Source: Sulfitobacter indolifex (GTDB lineage Bacteria; Pseudomonadota; Alphaproteobacteria; Rhodobacterales; Rhodobacteraceae). Taken from it: 64,000 bases of DNA. A program made the translations under genes and the position numbers. Of the stretch, positions 34,074-43,580 are shown one piece after another (positions within the stretch are counted from its first letter, which is position 1; each line of letters begins with the position of its first letter). Below the pieces are notes generated by a model. That model had not been told where the DNA came from. It did no database searches and saw only the letters and a list, made by a program, of their open reading frames with translations. The stretch spans positions 136,720 through 200,719 of the forward strand of contig NZ_CP084954.1 of the NCBI RefSeq assembly GCF_022788655.1, read 5' to 3'.

Positions 34074-35276
34074 ATGAACAATTCGCAGAAATCCTTTGCC
34101 ACACGCGCGATCCATCACGGCTATGACGCGCAAAGCGAACAGGGCGCGTTGAACCCGCCGATTTACATGAGCTCGACCTTCACCTTTGAGACGGCAGAGG
34201 CAGGCGGCGACATGTTTGCCGGTGAACGCGAGGGACATTTCTATACCCGCATTTCAAACCCCACGCTCGACCATCTGGAAAAGCGGATTGCCAACCTCGA
34301 AGGGGCCGAAGCGGGCCTTGCCACGGCATCTGGCATGGGGGCGATCACCTCGACGCTGTGGTCTTTCCTTGAGGCGGGGGATGAGATCATCATCGACAAA
34401 ACGCTCTATGGCTGCACCTTTGCATTCATGACCCACGGCCTGCCGCGCTTTGGCGTGAAGGTGACGCTGGTTGACATGACTGAGCCTGCGAACCTCGAAG
34501 CGGCGATCAGCGCGCAAACCAAAATCGTCTATTTTGAAACCCCGGCGAACCCGAACAACCGTCTGGTCGACATCGCTGCCGTCTCCCGCATCGCGCATCG
34601 CGCCGGGGCCAAGGTGGTGGTCGACAACACCTATGCCACACCTGTCCTCACCCGCCCGATTGAACACGGCGCAGACATCGTGGTGCATTCGGCGACAAAG
34701 TTCATTTCCGGTCACGGTGATGTGGTTGCGGGCCTCATTGTTGGCAGCAAAGAAGATATGACGCAGGTGCGGCTTGTCGGCCTTAAGGACATGACGGGTG
34801 CTGTGATGTCGCCGCTGACCGCCATGTTGCTGTTGCGCGGGGTCAAGACGTTGGAACTGCGGATGGAGCGCCACTGCGCCACCGCGCGCAAAGTCGCCGA
34901 GGCGCTGGAAGCGCATCCGGCAGTGCTGCATGTCGCCTACCCGGGTTTGAGCAGCTTCCCGCAGGCCGATCTTGCGCGGCGCCAGATGTCGGATTTCGGC
35001 GGCATGATCCCCTTTGAGGTCAAGGGCGGCAAACCGGGCGGCATTGCCTTTATGAACCGGCTCAACCTGATCCAGCGCGCCGTGAGCCTTGGCGATGCGG
35101 AAAGCCTGATCCAGCACCCGGCCAGCATGACCCATTCGACCTATTCCCAAGAGGAACGCGCCGAGCATGGCATCGCCGAGGGACTGGTGCGCCTATCGGT
35201 CGGGTTGGAAAGTGCCGATGACATCATTGATGACCTTTACGCCGCGCTTGGGGCGCATAACATGCAGGCGGCCTAA
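34074..35276 (+). CDS. mdeA: Methionine gamma-lyase
   Basis: A 400-residue Cys/Met-metabolism PLP enzyme. Lys209 in VHSATKFISGHGD binds PLP. LYGCTFAFMTHG carries Tyr112 and Cys114, matching Tyr114 and Cys116 of Pseudomonas putida methionine gamma-lyase; this cysteine separates true gamma-lyases from cystathionine synthases and lyases. It would split methionine to methanethiol, ammonia and 2-oxobutyrate, a source of methanethiol from DMSP-derived methionine in marine bacteria. It lies between mdeR and the mdeB-like gene, as in the known mdeRAB cluster. Confidence 0.9.
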   Translation: MNNSQKSFATRAIHHGYDAQSEQGALNPPIYMSSTFTFETAEAGGDMFAGEREGHFYTRISNPTLDHLEKRIANLEGAEAGLATASGMGAITSTLWSFLEAGDEIIIDKTLYGCTFAFMTHGLPRFGVKVTLVDMTEPANLEAAISAQTKIVYFETPANPNNRLVDIAAVSRIAHRAGAKVVVDNTYATPVLTRPIEHGADIVVHSATKFISGHGDVVAGLIVGSKEDMTQVRLVGLKDMTGAVMSPLTAMLLLRGVKTLELRMERHCATARKVAEALEAHPAVLHVAYPGLSSFPQADLARRQMSDFGGMIPFEVKGGKPGGIAFMNRLNLIQRAVSLGDAESLIQHPASMTHSTYSQEERAEHGIAEGLVRLSVGLESADDIIDDLYAALGAHNMQAA

Positions 35277-35354
35277 TCCGGCCCCTCCAACGGGTGCGCC
35301 ATGCCGCGCGCCCGCGATGTCACCAATCTGTGTCACCAATCTGAAAGACCTGCC

Positions 35355-37739
35355 ATGACCGCTCTCGCCCCAGACCAGCTCAAGACCATCGAACAGCGTC
35401 TTTTGTGGCTGTCGCATTGGATGATCCACAACGCCAACCACATCCGCCCAAAGGTGGACGGGATCAAGGTGGGCGGGCATCAGGCGTCTTCGGCCTCCAT
35501 GGTGTCGATCATGACAGCGCTCTATTTCAGTGCGCTGCGGCCTGAGGACCGGGTTGCGGTGAAACCTCATGCTTCGCCGATTTTCCACGCGATGCAGTAC
35601 CTGATGGGCAATCAGACGCGTGAAAAGATGGAGAACTTCCGTGGTTTCCACGGTGTGCAGAGCTACCCGAGCCGGACCAAAGATCTCGATGATGTGGATT
35701 TCTCTACCGGGTCCGTGGGTCTAGGCGTGGCCGTGACCTCCTTCGCTTCGCTGGTGCAGGACTACATCACCGCGAAGGCGTGGGGTCAGGATGTGAACCT
35801 AGGTCGCATGGTGGCGCTCGTTGGCGATGCCGAGCTGGACGAAGGCAACATCTACGAGGCCTTGCAAGAGGGCTGGAAGAACGACCTTCGCAACACGTGG
35901 TGGATCATCGACTATAACCGCCAGTCGCTTGACGGGGTCGTCCGCGAGGGCTTGTTCAAGCGGATCGAGCAGATTTTCGACGCCTTCGGCTGGGACGTGG
36001 TGAAGGTGAAATACGGCGCCCTGCAACGCGCCGCCTTCGACGAGCCGGGCGGCGAGAAGCTGCGCGACTGGATCGACAACTGTCCGAACCAGCTTTACTC
36101 GGCGCTGACCTTCATGGGCGGTGCTGTCTGGCGGCAACGTTTGATGGACGCACTTGGCGATCAGGGCGATGTGACCGCGCTGATCGAGAAGCGCAAAGAC
36201 GACGAGCTGGCCGACTTGATGGAGAACCTTGGCGGCAACTGCGTGCAGACCATGGCCGAGACCTTCGCCGCCATCGACCACGACCGACCGGTTTGTTTCC
36301 TTGCCTATACGATCAAAGGCTGGGGCACGCCGATTGCGGGGCACAAAGACAACCACGGCGGGCTGATGAACAAAAGCCAGATGGCCGAGTGGCAGAACCA
36401 TATGGGCGTGGCCGAAGGCGAAGAGTGGGAGAAGTTTGCCACCGTCAGTGACGCGCAAGCCCTGCAATCCGCGCTTGATAAGGTGCCGTTTTTCGCCAAG
36501 GGCCGCCGGCGTTACGATGACGCGACCCTGCCGGTGCCGCAGATTGAACTCTCCAGCGACCGCGAGATTTCGACGCAGATGGCCTTTGGCAAAATTTTGG
36601 ATGATCTGTCAAAAGGCGACAGCGATCTGGCCGAGCGCATCGTGACCATGTCACCCGATGTCACCGGCACGACCAACCTCGGGCCATGGGTGAACCGGCG
36701 CAAATTGTTCGCGCGCAGCGAACAGGCCGATACCTTCATCAATGAGAAAATCCCCTCCACCGCGAAATGGGAGTTCACACCAAAGGGCCAGCATATCGAG
36801 CTGGGCATCGCCGAGATGAACCTTTTCCTGCTTCTGGGCGCTGCGGGCCTCTCGCATTCGCTTTTCGGCAAGCGGGTCATTCCCATCGGCACGGTTTATG
36901 ATCCCTTCGTGGCCCGTGGCTTGGACGCGCTGAACTACGCCTGTTATCAGGACGCGCGATTTATGATTGTAGGCACGCCATCGGGCGTGACATTGGCCCC
37001 CGAAGGCGGAGCGCATCAGTCCATTGGCACGCCGCTTATCGGCATGAGCCAAGACGGGCTGGCGAGCTTTGAGCCCGCCTTTGCTGACGAGTTGGCGGTG
37101 ATCATGCAGTGGGCTTTCGACTACCTGCAGAAGGACGGAGAAGGCGACCCGGATGAGCGCACATGGCTGCGCGATGAGACGGGCGGCTCGGTCTATCTAC
37201 GGCTGACCACCAACCCCATCGAACAACCCGGCAAACGGGTCGACGAAGACTTCCGTCAAGGCGCCATCGATGGTGCCTATTGGTTGCGCAAGCCGGGGCC
37301 GAATTGCGATGTGGTGATTGCCTACCAAGGTGCCGTGGCGCCCGAGGCGATCAAGGCGGTAGGGATGATCGCCGAAGGCCGGCGTGATGTGGGCGTGCTG
37401 GCGGTCACATCCGCGGATCGTCTCAACGCGGGTTGGACAGCGGCACAGCGCGCGCGGGCGCGGGGCAATGCAGAGGCGGAAAGCCATATTGAGAGCCTGT
37501 TGGCCGATCTGCCGCGCGACTGTAAATTGGTGACGGTGATCGACGGACACCCCGCAACGCTTTCCTGGCTGGGTTCAGTTGTCGGGCACCAGACGGTGCC
37601 CCTCGGGGTAGAGCATTTTGGCCAGACCGGCACCATCGCAGACCTTTACCAACATTTCGGCATCGACGCGCGGTCGATTGTCGAAAAGGTCGCGGGGCTG
37701 ACACCGGGGCGGCGGATTCTGCACCGAGTGGTCGGCTGA
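35355..37739 (+). CDS. mdeB: 2-oxobutyrate/pyruvate dehydrogenase E1, MdeB-like
   Basis: A 794-residue homodimeric-type E1 component of the AceE/transketolase family. GDAELDEGNIYEALQEGW with a following IDYNRQSL is the ThDP-magnesium site, and HIELGIAEMNLFLLLGAAG holds the cofactor-activating glutamate. It decarboxylates a 2-keto acid and acylates a lipoyl E2. No E2 or E3 gene is adjacent, so it must borrow partners. Being 78 bp after the methionine gamma-lyase gene, it fits MdeB, which converts 2-oxobutyrate towards propionyl-CoA. It is about 90 residues shorter than E. coli AceE. ATG 35355 is chosen over an upstream frame start at 35301. Confidence 0.87.
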   Translation: MTALAPDQLKTIEQRLLWLSHWMIHNANHIRPKVDGIKVGGHQASSASMVSIMTALYFSALRPEDRVAVKPHASPIFHAMQYLMGNQTREKMENFRGFHGVQSYPSRTKDLDDVDFSTGSVGLGVAVTSFASLVQDYITAKAWGQDVNLGRMVALVGDAELDEGNIYEALQEGWKNDLRNTWWIIDYNRQSLDGVVREGLFKRIEQIFDAFGWDVVKVKYGALQRAAFDEPGGEKLRDWIDNCPNQLYSALTFMGGAVWRQRLMDALGDQGDVTALIEKRKDDELADLMENLGGNCVQTMAETFAAIDHDRPVCFLAYTIKGWGTPIAGHKDNHGGLMNKSQMAEWQNHMGVAEGEEWEKFATVSDAQALQSALDKVPFFAKGRRRYDDATLPVPQIELSSDREISTQMAFGKILDDLSKGDSDLAERIVTMSPDVTGTTNLGPWVNRRKLFARSEQADTFINEKIPSTAKWEFTPKGQHIELGIAEMNLFLLLGAAGLSHSLFGKRVIPIGTVYDPFVARGLDALNYACYQDARFMIVGTPSGVTLAPEGGAHQSIGTPLIGMSQDGLASFEPAFADELAVIMQWAFDYLQKDGEGDPDERTWLRDETGGSVYLRLTTNPIEQPGKRVDEDFRQGAIDGAYWLRKPGPNCDVVIAYQGAVAPEAIKAVGMIAEGRRDVGVLAVTSADRLNAGWTAAQRARARGNAEAESHIESLLADLPRDCKLVTVIDGHPATLSWLGSVVGHQTVPLGVEHFGQTGTIADLYQHFGIDARSIVEKVAGLTPGRRILHRVVG

Positions 37740-38153
37740 AGTATAAAGGGCGTCCGCTGCGGCCCCCGTCCCTAACGATGCGCGGCGCTTGCATCCCAGA
37801 TAGGCGGGATAGGCACTCTGGCTATAGGCTTTGGCCACGCTGCAATCAAGGATGGTCGCACGGCTGCACCCCCCTGCCTACTGCCAGACAAGACCGCCAG
37901 CTTGTCTGTGCAGCGCACAAATTCGCCCCTGCCCGCACTCTGGGCCGGGACGGCAATAAAAGCGCCATGCTCTGCGCGATGTTCGAATGCCCCCCATATA
38001 CGCTGGGCAAATGCGCAGTTTTACACGGTGGCCCCCCTGCCACTGCGCGTTTACAAATGCAGCTCTTGAGGGCCGCTTAACATCTAAATCTTGACATTTT
38101 GCCCCCTCCCTCTGATTGACGTGCAAACGAACTTGACGGGAAGAGGGGACAGG
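37740..38153. other. 414-bp gap without a gene
   Basis: No convincing coding frame is seen between mdeB and the TRAP small permease gene; short frames here lack ribosome-binding sites and family features. A good -35 box TTGACA is at 38091-38096, but the matching -10 (TGATTG, near 38113) is weak. It probably holds the promoter of the TRAP operon. Confidence 0.5.
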
Positions 38154-38732
38154 GTGCGTTTTTTAGCAGGAATTGCCAAAGTCATTTGCGCGGTGAATTT
38201 AATCATCGGCAATCTGTTTTCTTGGCTCTCACTCGGCATCGTGTTGGTTTGTTTCACCGTGGTCGTGCAGCGCTATGTTTTCGCTGTCAGCTTCGTCTGG
38301 ATGCAAGACCTCTATATCTGGCTTAACGGCGCAATGTTTACCGCTGTGGCGGGCTTCGCCCTGTTGCGCGATGACCATGTGCGGGTAGATATTTTTTACC
38401 GCCCCGCCACCATGGCGCGCCGCGCGCTGATTGATCTGATCGGCGTCGTCGTCTTTCTACTGCCCTTCTGCTGGGTGGTTTATGCCTATTCGATGCCCTT
38501 CGTGCAGCGCGCTTGGGGCTACCAAGAAGGATCGGCCAACGTGGGTGGGATGCCGGGCCTCTATATTCTCAAAGCCTTCATTATCGGCTTTGCCGTTCTT
38601 ATCGCCCTTCAGGGCATTGCTTGGATCATCCGCTCCATTCTGGTGCTCAGCGGCAATTCTGAGCTTGTGCCCAAATCCATGCAATACAGCCGGGATCAAA
38701 TCCCCGCAGACCATCCGCAGGGAGCCGTTTGA
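38154..38732 (+). CDS. dctQ: TRAP transporter small permease (system 1)
   Basis: A 192-residue four-helix DctQ-family protein. WMQDLYIWLNGAMFTAVAGF and DDHVRVDIFY are typical. It sits in the inner membrane with the large permease. The start is GTG at 38154 with GAGGGG 5 bp upstream; a longer frame from 38091 lacks such a signal. Its TGA overlaps the ATG of the large-subunit gene. The binding protein that probably serves it is the convergent gene at 40410-41504, related to keto-acid-binding TakP. Confidence 0.87.
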   Translation: MRFLAGIAKVICAVNLIIGNLFSWLSLGIVLVCFTVVVQRYVFAVSFVWMQDLYIWLNGAMFTAVAGFALLRDDHVRVDIFYRPATMARRALIDLIGVVVFLLPFCWVVYAYSMPFVQRAWGYQEGSANVGGMPGLYILKAFIIGFAVLIALQGIAWIIRSILVLSGNSELVPKSMQYSRDQIPADHPQGAV

Positions 38733-40123
38733 TGGACCCGATTTTAATCGGCGAGATGCTCGCCGCGCTTATGTTCTTTGGCGTGATTGGCTTTTTGCTG
38801 TTGGGCTTTCCGGTCGCCTTCACGCTTGCCGGTGTGTCGCTGCTCTTTGGCTTGGTCGGAATCGGCTTTGGGGTTTTCGATCCATCTAACTTCGGTTCCC
38901 TACCAAACCGCTATATCGGCTTTATGACCAACGAAGTCTTGGTGGCCGTACCGCTATTTATCTTCATGGGGGTGATGCTGGAACGCAGTCAGATTGCTGA
39001 GCAACTGCTGATGACCATGGGCAAACTCTTTGGCAATATGCGCGGCGGACTTGGCTTTTCGGTGGTGATCGTGGGCGCGATGCTTGCCGCCTCGACCGGT
39101 GTGGTGGGCGCGACTGTTGTGACGATGGGGCTGATCTCACTGCCTGCCATGTTGCGGGCGGGCTATGACCCCAAACTTGCGACCGGCGTGATCTGTGCAA
39201 GCGGGACATTGGGCCAGATCATTCCACCGTCCACAGTCTTGATTTTCATGGGCGATATGCTGGCGGGCATCAACTCTCAGGTACAGATGGCCAAGGGCAA
39301 CTTTGCGCCCTCCCCCGTTTCCGTCGGCGATCTCTTTGCCGGGGCGCTATTGCCGGGCATTCTGCTGGTGTCGCTTTACATGGGCTATGTCCTGTTCAAA
39401 GCCGTCACAGCGCCAGCTTCGTGCCCCGCGACGCCGGTGCCCGCAGACGAAAAGGGCCAGTTGCTTCGTGACTTTTTCGTCGCTTTGGTGCCGCCACTTT
39501 TACTGATCCTTGCTGTGTTGGGCTCAATCCTTGGCGGTATTGCCACCCCGACAGAGGCGGCTTCGGTCGGGGCCGTGGGCGCGATGGTGTTGGCAGCATT
39601 GCGCTGGCGCCTGTCCTTCCGCATCCTGCGCGAGACGATGATTGCGACAGCGACGATCACCAGCATGGTCTTTATCATCCTGCTGGGCGCATCGGTCTTT
39701 TCCATCGTGTTCCGCATGATGGGTGGCGACAATCTGGTGCATGAGTTCCTCAGCAACCTGCCCGGCGGCCCCTTGGCGGCGGTGGCAGTTGTAATGGTCA
39801 TCATGTTCTTCCTTGGGTTCATCCTTGATACATTCGAGATCATTTTCATTGTGATCCCGATTACAGCGCCCGTGCTTTTGATGCTGGATATTGATCCGAT
39901 CTGGCTGGGTGTTTTGGTTGGGGTGAACCTGCAGACCTCCTTCCTCACGCCGCCCTTTGGCTTTGCGCTGTTCTATCTGCGTGGGGTGGCCCCAGCAGAC
40001 CTGCCGACCAGTGCGATCTACAAGGGCATCCTGCCGTTTGTGTTGTTGCAGGTTGTGGCGATTGCGATCCTGTTCGCTTTCCCGCAGATCGTGACCTGGT
40101 TGCCAAAGGTCATTTCGGGCTGA
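38732..40123 (+). CDS. dctM: TRAP transporter large permease (system 1)
   Basis: A 463-residue, about 12-helix DctM-family protein that forms the ion-coupled transport path. AASTGVVGATVVTMGLISLP and QTSFLTPPFGFALFYLRGVA are the family signatures. The ATG at 38732 shares a base with the dctQ stop and has GGAG upstream. It ends the operon at a T-tailed terminator; no binding-protein gene follows on the same strand. The substrate is probably a carboxylate. Confidence 0.9.
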   Translation: MDPILIGEMLAALMFFGVIGFLLLGFPVAFTLAGVSLLFGLVGIGFGVFDPSNFGSLPNRYIGFMTNEVLVAVPLFIFMGVMLERSQIAEQLLMTMGKLFGNMRGGLGFSVVIVGAMLAASTGVVGATVVTMGLISLPAMLRAGYDPKLATGVICASGTLGQIIPPSTVLIFMGDMLAGINSQVQMAKGNFAPSPVSVGDLFAGALLPGILLVSLYMGYVLFKAVTAPASCPATPVPADEKGQLLRDFFVALVPPLLLILAVLGSILGGIATPTEAASVGAVGAMVLAALRWRLSFRILRETMIATATITSMVFIILLGASVFSIVFRMMGGDNLVHEFLSNLPGGPLAAVAVVMVIMFFLGFILDTFEIIFIVIPITAPVLLMLDIDPIWLGVLVGVNLQTSFLTPPFGFALFYLRGVAPADLPTSAIYKGILPFVLLQVVAIAILFAFPQIVTWLPKVISG

Positions 40124-40143
40124 GTGTGATGCGAAACTGATAG

Positions 40144-40172
40144 AAGGCCCGGTGGCAACGCTGGGCCTTTTT
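40144..40172 (+). terminator. Rho-independent terminator after dctM
   Basis: AAGGCCC (40144-40150) and GGGCCTT (40163-40169) form a stem followed by further T residues and flanked by TAG and CTA, so the outer bases also pair. It lies 20 bp after the dctM stop. Confidence 0.8.
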
Positions 40173-40221
40173 CTATTAGGCAAAGCGTATCACTTATGTC
40201 CCGCCCCGTGGCACACCGGGC

Positions 40222-40249
40222 ATCGCCCTCCCTCCCCCCGGAGGGCGAT
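40222..40249. repeat. Hairpin in the gap between dctM and dctP
   Basis: ATCGCCCTCC (40222-40231) and GGAGGGCGAT (40240-40249) form a perfect 10-bp stem with an 8-base loop, followed by TTT. A further GGAGGGCGA half copy occurs at 40331. It may be a second terminator, or a remnant of a repeat. Confidence 0.5.
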
Positions 40250-40360
40250 TTTGCGATGTCACGAAAGGCGGCTCGGCCAGAGGTTCCTGCGGTCTTGTTG
40301 CCAAATCCTGAGGAGATGATCGCCCACCAGGGAGGGCGACACCCTTAGCGCAAAAACGCA

Positions 40361-40388
40361 AAAGGCCCGGCGTTTCCACCGGGCCTTT
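40361..40388 (-). terminator. Terminator of dctP (system 1)
   Basis: AAAGGCCCGG (40361-40370) and CCGGGCCTTT (40379-40388) form a 10-bp stem with an 8-base loop. Read on the minus strand it follows the dctP stop and continues into a T-rich run. Confidence 0.8.
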
Positions 40389-40409
40389 CTACATCACTTA
40401 GCGCAAAGC

Positions 40410-41504
40410 TTAGTACTTCAGGAACTTCTGACGCGCCTGAACATAGGGGCTGTCGATGTTCTCGGTTCGGGTGCGGACAAGGTTCAGCGCCTCGACAAAG
40501 CTTTCGGCGGTCTTCTTGACCAGTGGATCGTCGCTGTTGCGCAGTTCTTCGACCACTTCGACCGACGCCTTCGCGCCCGCTTCCATGATGTCGTCGGGGA
40601 AGTTGCGCACAGTCACGCCATGCTCTTCGACCAGCGTCTTCAGCGCGCGCGGGTCGTTGGCATAGAAGTCCGCCGCGACCTGATCGTATTCCGCCTGACA
40701 GACATCCCGCACGATGGCCTGAAGGTTCTCAGGAAGCTCCTGATACTTCTTCTTGTCGACGACAAGCTCGGTCGCCAGACCCGATTCCACGAAGGACGGC
40801 ATGTAGTAGTTCTTGGCAACCTGATGGAAGCCGAGTGCCAGATCGTTGTAAGGGCCAACGAATTCAGCCGCGTCAAGCGTACCCGACTGCAGCGCTTGGA
40901 AGATCTCGCCCGCTGCCATGTTGGTCACGGTCGCGCCAAGTTTTTCCCAAACCCGGCCACCAAGGCCGGGCGTCCGGAAGCGCACGCCCTTGACGTCATC
41001 AAGGCTTTTCAGCTCATCGCGGAACCAACCGCCGGTCTGTGTGCCGGTGTTGCCCGACAAGAAGCCCTGAACGCCGAACTGGTCATAGATTTCGTCCCAG
41101 ATTTCCTGACCGCCCATATAGCGGACCCATGCGGTCAGCTCAGGCGTGGTCATGCCGTAGGGCACACCGGTAAAGAAGGACAGCGCGGGAGATTTGTTCT
41201 GCCAATAATAGGCGGCGCCGTGGCTCATTTCGGCGGTGCCGTCGATCACAGCATCCAGCGACTGCAGCGGCGGAACCATCTCACCGGCAGAGAAGACTTG
41301 GATCGTCAGTTCGCCACCGGAAGCGGCGGTGATACGGTCGGCCAGACGCTGCGCGCCAACACCCAGACCGGGGAAGTTCTTGGGCCATGTGGTCACCATG
41401 CGCCAAGTGATATTGCCTTGCGCGACAGCTGGGGCCGCGAGGGTCGTGGCAGCAGCGCCCGCCCCCAGCACACCGGCTTTGCGAATAAATGAACGACGAT
41501 CCAT
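40410..41504 (-). CDS. dctP: TRAP solute-binding protein, TakP-like (system 1)
   Basis: A 364-residue periplasmic binding protein with a twin-arginine signal (MDRRSFIRKAGVLGAGAA) cleaved near AVAQ. Mature features such as FSAGEMVPPLQSLDAV, GWFRDELKSLDDVKG and AEFVGPYNDLALG resemble the 2-keto-acid-binding TakP of Rhodobacter sphaeroides, so a keto acid or similar carboxylate is likely. GGGAGGA lies 6 bp before the ATG at 41504. The gene runs opposite to the dctQ-dctM genes on its left and divergent from a second TRAP operon on its right, so its permease partner must be judged from similarity. Confidence 0.9.
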   Translation of the reverse strand: MDRRSFIRKAGVLGAGAAATTLAAPAVAQGNITWRMVTTWPKNFPGLGVGAQRLADRITAASGGELTIQVFSAGEMVPPLQSLDAVIDGTAEMSHGAAYYWQNKSPALSFFTGVPYGMTTPELTAWVRYMGGQEIWDEIYDQFGVQGFLSGNTGTQTGGWFRDELKSLDDVKGVRFRTPGLGGRVWEKLGATVTNMAAGEIFQALQSGTLDAAEFVGPYNDLALGFHQVAKNYYMPSFVESGLATELVVDKKKYQELPENLQAIVRDVCQAEYDQVAADFYANDPRALKTLVEEHGVTVRNFPDDIMEAGAKASVEVVEELRNSDDPLVKKTAESFVEALNLVRTRTENIDSPYVQARQKFLKY

Positions 41505-41720
41505 GTTTTTCCTCCCAAACGGATAATTGTTAAGCATCCTCCGCCATTTGCGCAGAGAGCTGTGCGAAACAGATAATCGTCGCTTTTCGAGAATGTCCAT
41601 GGCCTACGCGAATAGAAGCTTCCTCTGACTGGACAATCTCCCCATTCGGCGGATACGTAGTGCTACTTAAAGCGGCATTATTAATGGTCTTTTGCCTTGT
41701 TTTCGGCTGAAAGGCCAATA

Positions 41721-42248
41721 ATGTGCGAGCTGCCAGGGAGGGCTCAGATCTTGATAAAATTCATCGACCAGATGAACGAAATCGTCGGGCGCATTGTGTC
41801 GGTGGTTGCCGTCATTTTTGCCGCGATCATCATCTATGACGTGTTCATGCGCTACGCGCTGAATGATCCGACCCGCTGGGCGTTTGACGTCACAAAACAG
41901 CTTTACGGCTTTTATTTCGTCATGTTGGGCGGCTACGCGCTGCGCCATCAGGCCCATGTGCGCGTCGACCTGATTACAGAAACCCTGTCCCACAACGTCA
42001 GACGTTGGGTCGAGGCGGCGGGCTATGTGATCTTCTTCTTCCCCTTCGCGTGGATCTTCACCACGCGGTCTTATGAATTCGCCATGCGTTCTTATGCTCA
42101 GGGTGAGACGACCTACGGCTCTGTGCAGCTCCCGGTCTATCCGCTTAAGATGGCCATGGCCCTCGCCGCGGGCCTGCTGTTGCTGCAAGGCGTGTCGGAA
42201 TTTTTGAAACTCGTACTTAACCGTCAGGAACTGCCACGTGACGCCTGA
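41721..42248 (+). CDS. dctQ: TRAP transporter small permease (system 2)
   Basis: A 175-residue DctQ-family protein with four hydrophobic helices; VFMRYALNDPTRWAFDVTKQ and GYALRHQAHVRVDLI are typical. The ATG at 41721 has GAAAGG 6 bp upstream; a TTG at 41697 or 41751 could also be used. Its end overlaps the large permease start by 11 bp. Genes dctQ, dctM and dctP follow in order and form a complete second TRAP system, divergent from the system-1 dctP. Confidence 0.87.
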   Translation: MCELPGRAQILIKFIDQMNEIVGRIVSVVAVIFAAIIIYDVFMRYALNDPTRWAFDVTKQLYGFYFVMLGGYALRHQAHVRVDLITETLSHNVRRWVEAAGYVIFFFPFAWIFTTRSYEFAMRSYAQGETTYGSVQLPVYPLKMAMALAAGLLLLQGVSEFLKLVLNRQELPRDA

Positions 42249-43560
42249 ACTTATCGCACTCGCCATGTTTGGCCTGCTTTTGCTGGGCCTTTTCATGGGT
42301 CACCCGCTGGCCTTTGTTCTGGGCGGCACCGCTGTTCTGGGCGCTATCATCGCGGGCAAACCGATGGTGCTTGGCATCGTTATCAACCGCATCTTCGGCG
42401 ATGTGTTGGATAACTTTACCCTGATCGCCATTCCGTTGTTCATCCTAATGGCAAGGTTCCTGTCTGATTCGGGCGTGACCGATAAGATGTTCGAATCGTT
42501 GCGGCTTTTGATGTCGAATATCCGCGGTGGTCTGGCGCTGGCGGTGGTCTTTATCTCGATCCTGCTGGCGGCGACCACCGGCATCATCGGCGCGTCGATC
42601 ACTGTTATGGGTGTGATGGCGCTGCGTCCAATGCTGCAATATGGCTATAGCCCGACGTTGACGACCGGCGTCATCGCGGCTTCTGGCTGCCTTGGTATTT
42701 TGATCCCACCGTCGATCATGTTGATCCTTATGGCATCCTACTCACCACTTTCGGTGGGTGAGCTTTTCGCTGGGGCGATGGTGCCGGGCGTTGTGCTAGG
42801 CCTGCTCTACGCGGTTTGGGTCTTTATCGTTGCCGTGGTGCGGCCCGACATGGCCCCCGCCGTGGAACCCGACGAGAAAATCTCGAAACCCGCTCTGGTG
42901 CGGATGCTGCTGATCGAAGCGGTGCCGCCCCTGGTGCTGATCCTTGGCATCCTCGGCTCGTTGCTTGCTGGTATCGCCACGGCGACCGAAGCCTCGGCCA
43001 TTGGCGCGGCGCTTGCCCTGCTGATCGTAATCATGCGCCGCAAGTTCACTTGGGCCAGTTTTTATGGTGCGATGCTAGAGACGGCCCGCACTTCGGCAAT
43101 GATCCTCTTCATCGTCATCGGTGCCACCGCATTTACCGGCGTGTTCAACATCACCGGTGGCCTGCGTGCCACGCAAGAGATCATCCGCAACCTCGACATG
43201 GCGCCTTGGCTCCTGATCGCGATGATGATGTTCATCGTCTTTATCCTCGGCGCCTTCCTTGATTGGACCGGCATCGTGCTGCTGTCCTTCCCGATCTTCC
43301 TGCCGATCGTGCAGGAAATGGACGTGAGCCTTTTGTGGTTCGTCGTCCTGATGTCGGTGGTCCTGCAGACGTCCTTCTTAACGCCGCCCTTTGGATATGC
43401 GCTGTTCTACCTGCGCGCCATTGCGCCGCGCGAGGTCAAGACGTCGCATATCATCGTCGGTGTGCTGCCGTTCATCGGGTTGATCCTGATGATGTGCGTG
43501 GCCATCGCCCTGTTCCCACAGCTGGTCACCTGGCTGCCGGAAACGCTTTATACCAAGTAA
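42238..43560 (+). CDS. dctM: TRAP transporter large permease (system 2)
   Basis: A 440-residue DctM-family membrane protein. ATTGIIGASITVMGVMAL and QTSFLTPPFGYALFYLRAI are the signatures and match those in the system-1 protein closely. The start is a GTG inside the end of dctQ. It is 20 bp before its binding-protein gene. It imports a carboxylate with an ion gradient. Confidence 0.9.
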   Translation: MTPELIALAMFGLLLLGLFMGHPLAFVLGGTAVLGAIIAGKPMVLGIVINRIFGDVLDNFTLIAIPLFILMARFLSDSGVTDKMFESLRLLMSNIRGGLALAVVFISILLAATTGIIGASITVMGVMALRPMLQYGYSPTLTTGVIAASGCLGILIPPSIMLILMASYSPLSVGELFAGAMVPGVVLGLLYAVWVFIVAVVRPDMAPAVEPDEKISKPALVRMLLIEAVPPLVLILGILGSLLAGIATATEASAIGAALALLIVIMRRKFTWASFYGAMLETARTSAMILFIVIGATAFTGVFNITGGLRATQEIIRNLDMAPWLLIAMMMFIVFILGAFLDWTGIVLLSFPIFLPIVQEMDVSLLWFVVLMSVVLQTSFLTPPFGYALFYLRAIAPREVKTSHIIVGVLPFIGLILMMCVAIALFPQLVTWLPETLYTK

Positions 43561-43580
43561 ACCAACGGAGGAGTATAATA

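Noticed and set aside
40194..40379. 61-codon minus-strand frame in the dctM-dctP gap
   Set aside because: It covers two hairpins, including the dctP terminator, and has no ribosome-binding site or known family.
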